A DNA stretch of 64,000 nt from Algicola sp. (lineage in GTDB: Bacteria > Bacteroidota > Bacteroidia > Flavobacteriales > Flavobacteriaceae). The DNA lies in the NCBI GenBank assembly GCA_018222915.1, contig JAAEZI010000001.1:139082-203081 (forward strand), given 5' to 3'. Of the stretch, positions 51,336 through 60,279 are shown one piece after another. The notes under the pieces were generated by a model. The model saw only the letters and a program-made list of their open reading frames with translations. It made no database searches and was not told the origin of the DNA. The translations under genes and the position numbers were made by a program. How positions within the stretch are numbered: position 1 is the first letter of the stretch; every line of letters begins with the position of its first letter.

Positions 51336-53840
51336 TTAAAAATAAATTCGGAAAACGGCGTTAGCAGTAAGTTCTAAGGAGTTTCTAGAAAACTTTTCAA
51401 TCACGTTATTTTCATTAATTCTATAATAATTATTTATGAAATTTTCTCTGTTAGAAATGTTCCAGATTGATGCGCCTATTTCAGATTTGAACCTGTTATT
51501 AATTTTAAATTTATAAACTGCAGAAGCATCTATTCTTAAATAATTAAGTAACCTTTCATTATTGGCTCGGTCAAAGTTGACATCATCGTCTATAATCTCT
51601 GACCCATGCAATGGAATTGAGGTTGGGTTTCCAGTTCTATAATTCAAACCAGCGGATATATTCCATGATTTATGACTAAAAGTACTTCCAAGCGTTACCG
51701 AGTGAGTAATGTCAAAATTGCTTGGAAACTCGATGTCTTCAAGGGTTTCAAAGGTGTAGGTGTTATTTATGTACGAATAGCTTAACCAACTATTGAAATT
51801 ATGGAATGTTTTTCTACATAGAAACTCAAAACCGTAGGCATTATAACGTCCTTTTTCTTTAGCAAATTCATATTTCGTAGTGAAACTCTGACTTTGGGTA
51901 GTAATACCGTCCACTATTTTAAAATAGCTGGTGGCATCCAAGAACCATCCTTTATTTTTATACATAAATCCAAGAGAAACTTGTTTGCTTTGCAGCACAG
52001 GAATACTATCATTATCTGTGAGTTGCCAGCGTCTTTTCTCAATGCCTAGAAAATCATTCTGGAAATTGACGATTTGCGATGTGCTTTGATGTTTAAATTC
52101 GGCCTGCGCTTCAATGTCTATATGTGCGCCTATCGATTTTCTAATACTCACTCTAGGTTCAACGATTGTTTTTTTGAAACGGGTTAAATAGTTAGCTCTT
52201 ACACCAGCTCTTACTGAAAAGTCATTGTTTGAATTTTTGTACCAAGCTTGACCAAAGACACCATGTTCTCTTAAAATTTCTTCATCACGCCTAACAAATC
52301 GCGGTAAGTCAATATCATTCAGGTTGATGACTTCAGTTTCTGTAAATTGATATCCAAGATGATAACGCCATCGATTTGCTTCGAATAAATTATTAATTCG
52401 AACACTTGATTCAGACACAATATTCTCTTGTAATTGCAGCTGATTATTTAATACGTCTGCGTTAAGCGCTTCAAGCTTATATTCATTATTATAGATATTG
52501 ATGTCTGAAGAGAACTTTTCAGTCCATTGTCTTTGGTAGTTGAGTCCAACCGCAAGTGTATTTTGAGAAATACGACTTCTTCTTGTTTGTGAAACGTCAT
52601 TCACATTGGCGGTTTCATTAAAACCTAAGTTATTATTAATCAAAATAAAGTTGAATCTTAAAAAATCTTTGTCTGTTGGTTGGTATAACCATCGAAGTGA
52701 AGCATCATAGAAATCAAACTCTTGATTGGAGTTGATGACATTAGCAACATTGTTATCAGCTTCCGTTTCTTGGATAACTCTTTCAAAGTAGACATCATAA
52801 GTTGGTGTTCTAAGGAAATCATCTAGTGACTTTCTGGAAGCAACTTGAATGGAAGACTTGTTGCCAATACCTATGTTTGAGAACAGCTCTGCATTTAAAA
52901 AATTAAGACCAAAAATACCTTTGAATTCTGAATCAATTTGTTTGTCGGTTTGCATATAGATCGTTCCTGAAACACCATCTGTTAAAGAGACATCAGACCC
53001 ATTATTAATAACACTCGCATTTTGAGTGATGAGAGGATTAAAGCTTGATATAAGCCCAAAGAAGTGCCCAGTTTGATACATCTTGATATCATCCCAAAGT
53101 ATCAAATTTTGATCGTTTGAGCCACCGCGAATATTGATGTTTGATACCGTTTCATCAACACTTAAAATACTTGGCAATGCCTGAACAGTTTGGAGCACAT
53201 CAGATTCAATAAGACCAGGTAACAAACTGAATTTGTGATAATCGATGGAGGTCGTCCAGTCCTGTCTTTTATCAATTCCTTTTACGAGGTACGTTTCAAT
53301 GAGTACAGGTGCGATAAGTTCTTTTTGAACGAACATGGAGATGGTTCCGCATGCTTCCAAGTCGAAATAAGTCACTTGGCGTTCAATAGTTTTAAATCCT
53401 AGATGTCTTATGGTGACATTGGCATTTTTAGATGTCAATACAATTTCGAAGAAGCCATTGTCGTCAGTTAGTGCATAGGCATTTTTACTTCTGATTGTTG
53501 CGCCCGAAAGCGGATGTTTTGATTCTGAATCTTTAATATAGCCACACAATCTTACGGCTCTAGAAATACTGTAAACAAGATGGCTTACCTTTTCAAAAAT
53601 TAAATCAGATTGCTGTTCGATATTTTTAATCTTTGCGGCTAAACTTAAATCCTGTGAAACAGGCATGACAGTCACATCAATTAAAAGATGACTCTCATAA
53701 TTAAAAACAACAGCATGCTGACTAGAAATTTGTTCCAATACTTCTAAAACTGGAATTTTATTTCCGGTGCTTTGACCGTGAGATTTACATATCGAAACGA
53801 TACATAATACTAGAAATATGTGAAATTTAGTTCTGCCCAT
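51336..53840 (-). CDS. TonB-dependent receptor with STN domain
   Basis: The 834-residue outer-membrane receptor has a signal peptide, an STN (secretin/TonB N-terminal) domain at about 25-95, a carboxypeptidase-like beta domain (LCGYIKDSESKHPLSGATIR, about 98-175), the plug (INIRGGSNDQNLILWDDI) and a beta-barrel ending NAVFRIYF with the C-terminal aromatic. STN domains pass a signal to FecR-type anti-sigma factors, and the fecR-like gene directly precedes it (14-base overlap). It likely imports an unknown ligand by TonB and signals its presence. No SusD-like gene is near, so a classical glycan-uptake pair is not present. Confidence 0.88.
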   Translation of the reverse strand: MGRTKFHIFLVLCIVSICKSHGQSTGNKIPVLEVLEQISSQHAVVFNYESHLLIDVTVMPVSQDLSLAAKIKNIEQQSDLIFEKVSHLVYSISRAVRLCGYIKDSESKHPLSGATIRSKNAYALTDDNGFFEIVLTSKNANVTIRHLGFKTIERQVTYFDLEACGTISMFVQKELIAPVLIETYLVKGIDKRQDWTTSIDYHKFSLLPGLIESDVLQTVQALPSILSVDETVSNINIRGGSNDQNLILWDDIKMYQTGHFFGLISSFNPLITQNASVINNGSDVSLTDGVSGTIYMQTDKQIDSEFKGIFGLNFLNAELFSNIGIGNKSSIQVASRKSLDDFLRTPTYDVYFERVIQETEADNNVANVINSNQEFDFYDASLRWLYQPTDKDFLRFNFILINNNLGFNETANVNDVSQTRRSRISQNTLAVGLNYQRQWTEKFSSDINIYNNEYKLEALNADVLNNQLQLQENIVSESSVRINNLFEANRWRYHLGYQFTETEVINLNDIDLPRFVRRDEEILREHGVFGQAWYKNSNNDFSVRAGVRANYLTRFKKTIVEPRVSIRKSIGAHIDIEAQAEFKHQSTSQIVNFQNDFLGIEKRRWQLTDNDSIPVLQSKQVSLGFMYKNKGWFLDATSYFKIVDGITTQSQSFTTKYEFAKEKGRYNAYGFEFLCRKTFHNFNSWLSYSYINNTYTFETLEDIEFPSNFDITHSVTLGSTFSHKSWNISAGLNYRTGNPTSIPLHGSEIIDDDVNFDRANNERLLNYLRIDASAVYKFKINNRFKSEIGASIWNISNRENFINNYYRINENNVIEKFSRNSLELTANAVFRIYF

Positions 53841-54729
53841 TCCTAATAATGACCTCGTTAGTATTCTCGATAGTGTAGGTCAAATTAAGGGGCTGGGTAA
53901 TGGACTTTAAGGCATTTTCAAGGTTGTTGTGTTCAAATGCACCTGTGAATTTCAAATCGGTGTCCGTTGGAAAATCGATGGTTAGATGATATTGCTTTTC
54001 AACTTCGGCTATAACATCTTCAAGTGCCGTATTTTCGAAAACACTCATGTTTTTGAGCCAATATGGTTCTGCGATTACAATGCTTGATTTTACACCTTTG
54101 CCAGATGCTAAAACAAACTCTGAACCAGCAGGTAGCTTGATTTGATTATTGTTATAAATAACTTGAACTAAGCCTTCATAACAGGTGACTTTAAAAATGC
54201 TATCTCTAGATAGTACATTAAACTCTGTTCCTAAAACACTCACCTTTCCAAGGTCTGTATTCACATCAAATCGTTTGCCTTTTTCAACATCAAAATAGGC
54301 TTCTCCTTTCAAGTTTAAGGACCTATTATTATTCCAATCTGAACCATTATAAGCTAACTCTGATAATTCATTCAGTTGAACCTTGGAATTGTCTGGTAAT
54401 GTGATGGTTTCATTTTGTGCTATATCAGTTTTATATGCGCTTAACGGATCTCTGTTTATTAAAGTGAATATGGTAACACCAATTACCAGAACAGCTGCAA
54501 TTCTTGATATCGTTTTTAACCAATGTGTCGAAGTCGCTTTTTTGCTATCTAGTTTTTCATTTAAGGCCTCAAATGTTCCAACTTTAGCATTAGTGTTGCC
54601 TTTAAAACGGTGAGCTTCTTCAATAATTTCTTTGTACAAGTCTGCACCTTCCAATGCTTCAAATGCCTTTGCTTCGGCATCAGAAAGATCATTGTTTAAC
54701 CACTTTTTTAATAGGTATTCTTTTTCCAT
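53827..54729 (-). CDS. FecR-family anti-sigma factor
   Basis: The 300-residue protein has a cytoplasmic N-terminal part (about 1-75), one membrane helix (about 78-98), and the periplasmic FecR domain (ITLPDNSKVQLNELSELAYN, FNVLSRDSIFKVTCYEGLVQ) followed by a C-terminal STN-like part (LKFTGAFEHNNLENALKSI). It should hold the ECF sigma factor and release it when the TonB receptor signals. Order sigma - FecR - receptor and the 14-base overlap with the receptor gene are standard. ATG start (MEKEYLLKKWLNNDLSD). Confidence 0.9.
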   Translation of the reverse strand: MEKEYLLKKWLNNDLSDAEAKAFEALEGADLYKEIIEEAHRFKGNTNAKVGTFEALNEKLDSKKATSTHWLKTISRIAAVLVIGVTIFTLINRDPLSAYKTDIAQNETITLPDNSKVQLNELSELAYNGSDWNNNRSLNLKGEAYFDVEKGKRFDVNTDLGKVSVLGTEFNVLSRDSIFKVTCYEGLVQVIYNNNQIKLPAGSEFVLASGKGVKSSIVIAEPYWLKNMSVFENTALEDVIAEVEKQYHLTIDFPTDTDLKFTGAFEHNNLENALKSITQPLNLTYTIENTNEVIIRNGQN

Positions 54730-54777
54730 AATAAGCTATTATATATTTAAAACAACTTAAAATAGAATTGTCCCAAA

Positions 54778-55302
54778 TTATTTTCGATTTAATTCTTCAA
54801 TGTCTATTTTAAGTTTATTCAAAGCTGCATATATACGATGCTCAGCTACCTTTTTGGTAATGCCTAAAATGTCGGCTACCTCTTTATGTGTTTTACCATC
54901 GACCTTATTTAAAAGGAAAGCCGCTCGTTCTTCTTCTTTTAACGCCGACAATGCGCGTTCAAACCGCTTTAGAAACTCTTTTTTGCGTAACAAGAATTCA
55001 GGAGATTCATTGGTGTAATCTTTGGGCTTTACCTGTTGATATTTTAAAACTACTTTTTGATGCTTTACTTCATTCAGCATCATATTATTTGCGGTCGTAT
55101 ATAAATAAGATTTTGCAGCTTCTGGAGTTATTTTAGCACAGTTCTCCCATAGTTTAATAAACGCTTCCTGAACTTTATCAGCTGGGTTTAAAAGATCGCC
55201 ATATTTATAAAAGAGAATATTGCCCAATGATTGAGCGTACTTTTCATAAAGTTTTGAAAAGCGAATCTTATCACATATATCTTGGTGTAAAGATGTTGGC
55301 AA
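54778..55302 (-). CDS. ECF sigma factor, FecI-like
   Basis: The 174-residue sigma-70 family protein has region 2 (ILFYKYGDLLNPADKVQEAFIK, with KLWEN following) and region 4 (LSALKEEERAAFLLNKVDGK, then THKEVADILGITKKVAEHRI), the whole of a minimal ECF sigma. It directs RNA polymerase to promoters of its regulon, probably including the receptor and perhaps the divergent lipoproteins. It lies 48 bases before fecR. The region between it and the divergent lipoprotein gene is 155 bases and holds a TACCTTTC near-match to the -7 box on the minus strand. Confidence 0.88.
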   Translation of the reverse strand: MPTSLHQDICDKIRFSKLYEKYAQSLGNILFYKYGDLLNPADKVQEAFIKLWENCAKITPEAAKSYLYTTANNMMLNEVKHQKVVLKYQQVKPKDYTNESPEFLLRKKEFLKRFERALSALKEEERAAFLLNKVDGKTHKEVADILGITKKVAEHRIYAALNKLKIDIEELNRK

Positions 55303-55457
55303 GGTTTATTTAATTTGATTTCTGAGTTGAAAGGTAAATAAAAAAAAATCTTTTTTTTCTTGGGACATTTTTTTATTGAGTTGTTTTAAGAATAAAGCGT
55401 CGAGTTATAAGCTTACTATCAATCGAACTTAAACATTTAAAAAAAACACATTTAGTT

Positions 55458-57242
55458 ATGAAAACATTACAACCAATTTTACTGCTAGTTCTTAGTGTGA
55501 TATTCACTTTGACCTCCTGTAGAACCGAAGACGATTTAGCCATAGATCCTCCCGTAGAAGAAACCATCGAAGCCAATTCAACAGTTGCTAATTTAATGAG
55601 CAGAACTGCTTCAAATGATGGGTCTGATGATAATATTATAGACAATGCCAGCTGTTTGAGTGTACAACTTCCAGTGACGGTCACAGTTAATGGCATTGAA
55701 CTAACGATAAATGATGAAGATGGTTATGAGGACATCGAGGATATTATTGATTTGTTTGAAGATGATGTGGACTCCGTTGTTATTTCATACCCTATCACCA
55801 TAATTCTCACAGACTACTCAACAGTTATCGTAAATTCAGATTCAGAATTGGCGGCTCTTACGTCTAATTGTGTTGGTGAAAACGAAAATGATGATGATAT
55901 AGAATGTATCGATTTTCAATATCCTATTACAGCGTCTATTTTTAATGAGAACAATGATCTAATAAGTACAATCACTATTAATAATGATAATGATATGTAT
56001 GATTTCATTGAGGATTTGGATGAATTTGCAGCCGTAACAATTAACTTCCCGCTTTCGGTAATTTTTGCAGATGGCACTACACAAACCATTAATTCTATAC
56101 AAGAATTAGCCAATGCTATTGAAATGGCCGATGATTCTTGTGATGAGGATGATGATAATGATTTTGATGATGACGATTGTGAAAATTGTACAACCAATGA
56201 CTTAGATATGATCTTTGCCGACTGCTCTGAATGGTGGGTTGATAAATTAGAACGCAATGATGATGATCTGGAGGATAACTATGTAGGATATGTGTTTGCA
56301 TTTAATAATGACGGCACAATTTTAGTGACGCAAGGTGCTAATACCTACAATGGTACTTGGGTCGCTTCCGGTGCAGGAAATAATATTTCGGTAGTGATTA
56401 ATGTGACGGGATTAGCAGATTTTAATGACAATTGGAATTTACATGAGATACAGCAAGAACCAGGCGAAGTGAAAGTAGATTTAAGAATTGGTGAAGATCG
56501 ATTACGATTTGAAAGTGATTGTTCGAGTAATGGAAGCATTGATGATTCAGCCTTAGTAAGCGCTTTAACAAATGGCGATTGGTACGTGACCTACTTTTTT
56601 GACGACACAGATGAAACGTCAGACTTTGCAGATTTCGTTTTTAATTTTGCCTCTGACAATGCAGCTACAGCAACGGATACTAATGGTACTACCAACGGCT
56701 CTTGGTCCACCACATCCGGAGACGATACCGAGCTAGGCCTGAATTTAAATTTTGGAACAGGGATTCCATTAGATGAATTAGCCGATGATTGGGATGTTCT
56801 CGAAGTTACCAATGATATTATTCGATTAAAAGATATTAGTGGAGGAGATGGTTCTGAAGACTTTTTAACTTTTGAAAGAACACCGTTTGATGGTGGTAAT
56901 GGAAATGATGACCTACAAAATATTCTAACCGATGGTTTGTGGATTGTGGCTTCCTATTTTGAAGATGCCGATGACCAAACGGCTAACTATACTGGGTATG
57001 AACTCAACTTTGACATAAACGGAACTGTTTCTGCCTCTAATGGTTCTAACACCAACAATGGCACATGGTCTGTATTTAGTTCCGGTAATCAAATGACGCT
57101 GAATTTTGGAACAGAATTGCCATTTGAAGAATTTAATGATGATGATTGGGATGTGATTTCAGTTTCTGCTACCGAAGTGGTCATCCAAGATGTCAGTGGT
57201 GGAGACGGTGGAATTGACACCTTAACGCTTCAAAAACTATAA
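55458..57242 (+). CDS. Acidic lipoprotein with two cysteine modules and three beta repeats
   Basis: The 594-residue protein has a lipoprotein signal (LTSC, Cys21). Then come two similar modules of about 75 residues, each bounded by cysteines (66-138 and 150-228), with shared SxxLPxTVxV/YPITxxI strands. An acidic Asp-rich linker follows (228-245). The C-terminal half is three repeats of about 105 residues (255-354, 365-474, 485-594) of a lipocalin-like beta pattern: W near the start, GT...NGTW, LNFGT.LP, DDWDV, then (K/Q)D(I/V)SGGDG. The next gene encodes one more such repeat. Function unknown. It is divergent from the ECF sigma gene, so it may belong to that regulon. Confidence 0.7.
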   Translation: MKTLQPILLLVLSVIFTLTSCRTEDDLAIDPPVEETIEANSTVANLMSRTASNDGSDDNIIDNASCLSVQLPVTVTVNGIELTINDEDGYEDIEDIIDLFEDDVDSVVISYPITIILTDYSTVIVNSDSELAALTSNCVGENENDDDIECIDFQYPITASIFNENNDLISTITINNDNDMYDFIEDLDEFAAVTINFPLSVIFADGTTQTINSIQELANAIEMADDSCDEDDDNDFDDDDCENCTTNDLDMIFADCSEWWVDKLERNDDDLEDNYVGYVFAFNNDGTILVTQGANTYNGTWVASGAGNNISVVINVTGLADFNDNWNLHEIQQEPGEVKVDLRIGEDRLRFESDCSSNGSIDDSALVSALTNGDWYVTYFFDDTDETSDFADFVFNFASDNAATATDTNGTTNGSWSTTSGDDTELGLNLNFGTGIPLDELADDWDVLEVTNDIIRLKDISGGDGSEDFLTFERTPFDGGNGNDDLQNILTDGLWIVASYFEDADDQTANYTGYELNFDINGTVSASNGSNTNNGTWSVFSSGNQMTLNFGTELPFEEFNDDDWDVISVSATEVVIQDVSGGDGGIDTLTLQKL

Positions 57243-57269
57243 TAATATATTAATCTAAAACTAAGAATT

Positions 57270-57755
57270 ATGAAAAAAGTATGTAATATCGGGCTTCTAA
57301 TCATGTTAAGTTTTTCACTCATGTCATCTATGTGTTCAAATGATGATGATGATGGGAATCCAAACAATAATAGTCAACAAATTGTACAAATAGAAACTAC
57401 CGCTGAATCTGGTACTTGGAGAATTACCAATTTTAATGACTCTGGTCAAAACGAAACTTCTGATTTCAATGGTTATAACTTTAGTTTCAATGCTGATGGT
57501 ACGCTTGTAGCCACTAATGGTTCAAACACTGTCAATGGCACTTGGTCAGTAACAGATGATAGTAATAGTAATGATGATAGTAGTAGTGATGATGATATTG
57601 ATTTCAACATTTTCTTTCCAGTTCCAGAAAGTAATAACTTTGAGGACTTAAATGATGATTGGGATATTATATCTATTTCATCAACCACAATAGAACTCAT
57701 TGATGTTAGTGGAGGAAATGGCGGTACGGATCTGCTAACTTTCGAGATGAACTAA
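57270..57755 (+). CDS. Small lipoprotein, single copy of the same beta repeat
   Basis: The 161-residue protein has a signal with a likely lipobox near SSMC, an Asp/Asn-rich linker (NDDDDGNPNNNSQQ), and one copy of the domain found three times in the preceding gene: GTWRITNFNDSGQNETSDFN, NGTWSV, a Ser/Asp-rich insertion (SNSNDDSSSDDDIDF), NDDWDIISIS and DVSGGNGGTDLLTFE. It lies 27 bases behind its larger paralog and before a strong terminator, so both are one transcript. No enzymatic residues are apparent. Confidence 0.7.
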   Translation: MKKVCNIGLLIMLSFSLMSSMCSNDDDDGNPNNNSQQIVQIETTAESGTWRITNFNDSGQNETSDFNGYNFSFNADGTLVATNGSNTVNGTWSVTDDSNSNDDSSSDDDIDFNIFFPVPESNNFEDLNDDWDIISISSTTIELIDVSGGNGGTDLLTFEMN

Positions 57756-57817
57756 TGAATATCAAGTTTTGAATTAATCAAATGATCCCTCAGCCCCAAA
57801 AATATTTGATTAATAGC

Positions 57818-57850
57818 AAGCCAACTATGAGTTTCATAGTTGGCTTTTTT
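57818..57850 (+). terminator. Terminator after the two beta-repeat lipoproteins
   Basis: AAGCCAACTATG (57818-57829) and CATAGTTGGCTT (57835-57846) form a 12-bp stem with loop AGTTT, followed by six T. Confidence 0.93.
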
Positions 57851-58039
57851 AATTTCTTGTCTAATTTACCTCAAAACTATAGTATATTATCTTTTGATAT
57901 TGGTCTATAATTTACATGATGTTAATATAGAATATATATCCGATAATCGAGTATCGTAGTAGGTTCTTTTTTATGCTGAAATTTGTACCTGAAATAAGAT
58001 TCTATTTCAAGTTAAGTTTAAACTATAAAAGAACACGTT

Positions 58040-58603
58040 ATGAAAAACACAAAATTTTATCCAACATTATGGCAACCATTGCCATATGAATTGTTTGACA
58101 ACAATTGGAAATATAAACAAGCAAAAGTAACATCGACTGAGCTGATATTAAAAAATGATGATATCTTAGAAAAGGGAATTTCTGAAATGACCATAGAGGT
58201 GACCAAACTAGCATTCATTCACGCAACGGGTCAGGAGCATCAAATTTCAGATTTTACCAATCAACAGCTACAATTAAAAGGTGATCACACAGGCTTGTTT
58301 ATTAAATCCAAAAACGCGTTAATGCTAAAGGAGGGACGTTATAAAACTATCAGGTTTTATCTGAATGGAAAGATAGATGAAGCGGTTTATGTAGATAGAA
58401 GTTGTGAAACAATTCACAATGTCAATTATTTGGATTTTCAAATAGAAAACGGACTAAACGTAAGTAGCGATTTCTCAAGTCAAGTGATTCTAAGATTTCA
58501 ATTAAATCCCAATAAGTGGTGGAGCTACTTTTATCCAATTAAAGACTTTTTTGAGAAACATTTAGTAAAGACCAAAAGAATGGCTAATAGCTTTTACAGC
58601 TAA
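58040..58603 (+). CDS. Hypothetical cytoplasmic protein
   Basis: A 187-residue protein without signal peptide or membrane segment. It starts MKNTKFYPTLWQPLPYELFD. Middle strands include MTIEVTKLAFIHATGQEHQI and YKTIRFYLNGKIDEAVYVDR; it ends KDFFEKHLVKTKRMANSFYS with a basic C-terminus. I do not recognise the family. It stands alone between two terminators. Confidence 0.6.
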   Translation: MKNTKFYPTLWQPLPYELFDNNWKYKQAKVTSTELILKNDDILEKGISEMTIEVTKLAFIHATGQEHQISDFTNQQLQLKGDHTGLFIKSKNALMLKEGRYKTIRFYLNGKIDEAVYVDRSCETIHNVNYLDFQIENGLNVSSDFSSQVILRFQLNPNKWWSYFYPIKDFFEKHLVKTKRMANSFYS

Positions 58604-58624
58604 AAAGGACATGTATAAATATCG

Positions 58625-58651
58625 AAAGACGCTACTATAGCGTCTTTTTTT
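58625..58651 (+). terminator. Terminator after the gene at 58040
   Basis: AGACGCTA and TAGCGTCT (58627-58634, 58638-58645) form an 8-bp stem with a three-base loop and are followed by seven T. Confidence 0.9.
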
Positions 58652-58707
58652 ATGAATTGGTTATCTATAAATACTTATATTTATGACATCAATAAACCGA
58701 CCAATTC

Positions 58708-60279
58708 ATGCGACTTATTTTTATGACTCTCTGTTTCGGATTTGTGCTTTTAAGTTCTTGTAAGGGCGAATCCGATAAAACACGTATTCCTGAAGAACAA
58801 CAACAGACTGAACAAACCGATTTATATACCGAAAAATTTAGACCCCAATTTCATTTTTCGCCTCCTGAAAAATGGATGAACGATCCCAACGGACTCGTAT
58901 ATCACGATGGGATCTATCATTTGTTCTATCAATATTATCCCGAAGATATTGTTTGGGGTCCTATGCATTGGGGACATGCCGTAAGCGAGGATCTAGTGTC
59001 TTGGAAAAACAAACCTATAGCACTATACCCAGATAAGTTCGGTTATATTTTTTCAGGTAGTGCCGTTGTTGATAAGACCAATTCATCAGGTTTTGGCACC
59101 TTAGAAAACCCACCGTTGGTAGCGATGTTTACATATCATTCTGACGAAAGAGTCAAACTCGGCACTAATGATCACCAAACGCAAGGGATTGCTTATAGTT
59201 TGGACAATGGTGATACTTGGACCAAATATGAGGGAAATCCTGTGATTGGCAATGAGGGCATGATGGATTTTAGAGATCCGAAAGTTTTTTGGCACAATGG
59301 TTTAGAAAAATGGGTCCTAATTTTGGTCGCTGGTGATTATGCGCTGTTTTATCATTCAGATAATTTAAAGGATTGGGAGCTTAAAAGTGAATTTGGTAAA
59401 AACCGAGGTGCTCATGGCGGTGTTTGGGAATGTCCCGATTTATTTAAGTTGCCGGTTGAAAATGGTGAAACCGAAAAGTGGGTGTTATTAATTAGTATCA
59501 ATCCTGGTGGACCTCACGGTGGAAGTGCTACGCAGTACTTTGTTGGTGATTTTGACGGAACCACATTTACAACGGATCAAAAAGATATCAAATGGTTAGA
59601 CTTAGGAGCCGATAACTATGCTGGAATCACATTCAATAATGCACCAACAGACGATCGATTGTTTATTGGATGGATGAGTAATTGGTTGTATGCACAAAAG
59701 GTGCCGACGAAAACCTGGCGAAGTGCCATGACCTTACCAAGAACGTTAAAATTATTTACTGATAATAACGACTATTATCTAAAAAACTACCCAATAGAAG
59801 CCTTTGATGATCAGCACTATAATTCGAAAACTATGGCAGCTATCAATTTAGAGGCGCCTGTAACGATTGAGAATTCTAATTTTAATGCAAGTGATATTCG
59901 TTTTATGATGAATCTTTCCGAGCATTTAAGATTGGAATTTTCTAACGCTAATAATGATACTTTAGTATTTCAATTGAGTCCAAAAACTTCAGAAATTATA
60001 GTCAATAGAGAACAGTCTGGACAAGTTGATTTTGAACCAAATTTCGCAAACAATATCCAGCCACAGTTTTATCAGCCTCAAAATCGAATGGTTGAGGTAC
60101 GATTAATTATGGATGCAGCGTCTCTAGAAATTTTTATCGATAAGGGGAAATATGCTATTACAAACACGATGTTTCCTTCGGAACCTTATACCAGTTTAAC
60201 CATCGAATCGGAGGATGGTAACACGCTTGAAAACTTAACGATTACTGACGTAAAATCCATCTGGAATAATGAGAAATAA
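58708..60279 (+). CDS. GH32 fructan hydrolase (levanase/inulinase type) lipoprotein
   Basis: The 523-residue enzyme has a lipoprotein signal (LLSSC, Cys18) and the five-bladed propeller of GH32. Catalytic residues are visible: nucleophile Asp59 in WMNDPNG, stabiliser Asp190 in FRDP, and acid/base Glu241 in WECPDLF. The C-terminal beta sandwich (about 385-520) is present. It splits terminal or internal fructosyl bonds in fructans or sucrose at the cell surface. It overlaps the transporter gene by 11 bases, and a fructokinase follows, so fructose release, import and phosphorylation are encoded together. Confidence 0.92.
   Translation: MRLIFMTLCFGFVLLSSCKGESDKTRIPEEQQQTEQTDLYTEKFRPQFHFSPPEKWMNDPNGLVYHDGIYHLFYQYYPEDIVWGPMHWGHAVSEDLVSWKNKPIALYPDKFGYIFSGSAVVDKTNSSGFGTLENPPLVAMFTYHSDERVKLGTNDHQTQGIAYSLDNGDTWTKYEGNPVIGNEGMMDFRDPKVFWHNGLEKWVLILVAGDYALFYHSDNLKDWELKSEFGKNRGAHGGVWECPDLFKLPVENGETEKWVLLISINPGGPHGGSATQYFVGDFDGTTFTTDQKDIKWLDLGADNYAGITFNNAPTDDRLFIGWMSNWLYAQKVPTKTWRSAMTLPRTLKLFTDNNDYYLKNYPIEAFDDQHYNSKTMAAINLEAPVTIENSNFNASDIRFMMNLSEHLRLEFSNANNDTLVFQLSPKTSEIIVNREQSGQVDFEPNFANNIQPQFYQPQNRMVEVRLIMDAASLEIFIDKGKYAITNTMFPSEPYTSLTIESEDGNTLENLTITDVKSIWNNEK

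Noticed and set aside
51336-53840. SusC-like receptor of a glycan-use locus
   Set aside because: No SusD-like gene or glycosidase next to it; it has an STN domain and FecR partner, so a FecA-like signalling receptor fits better.
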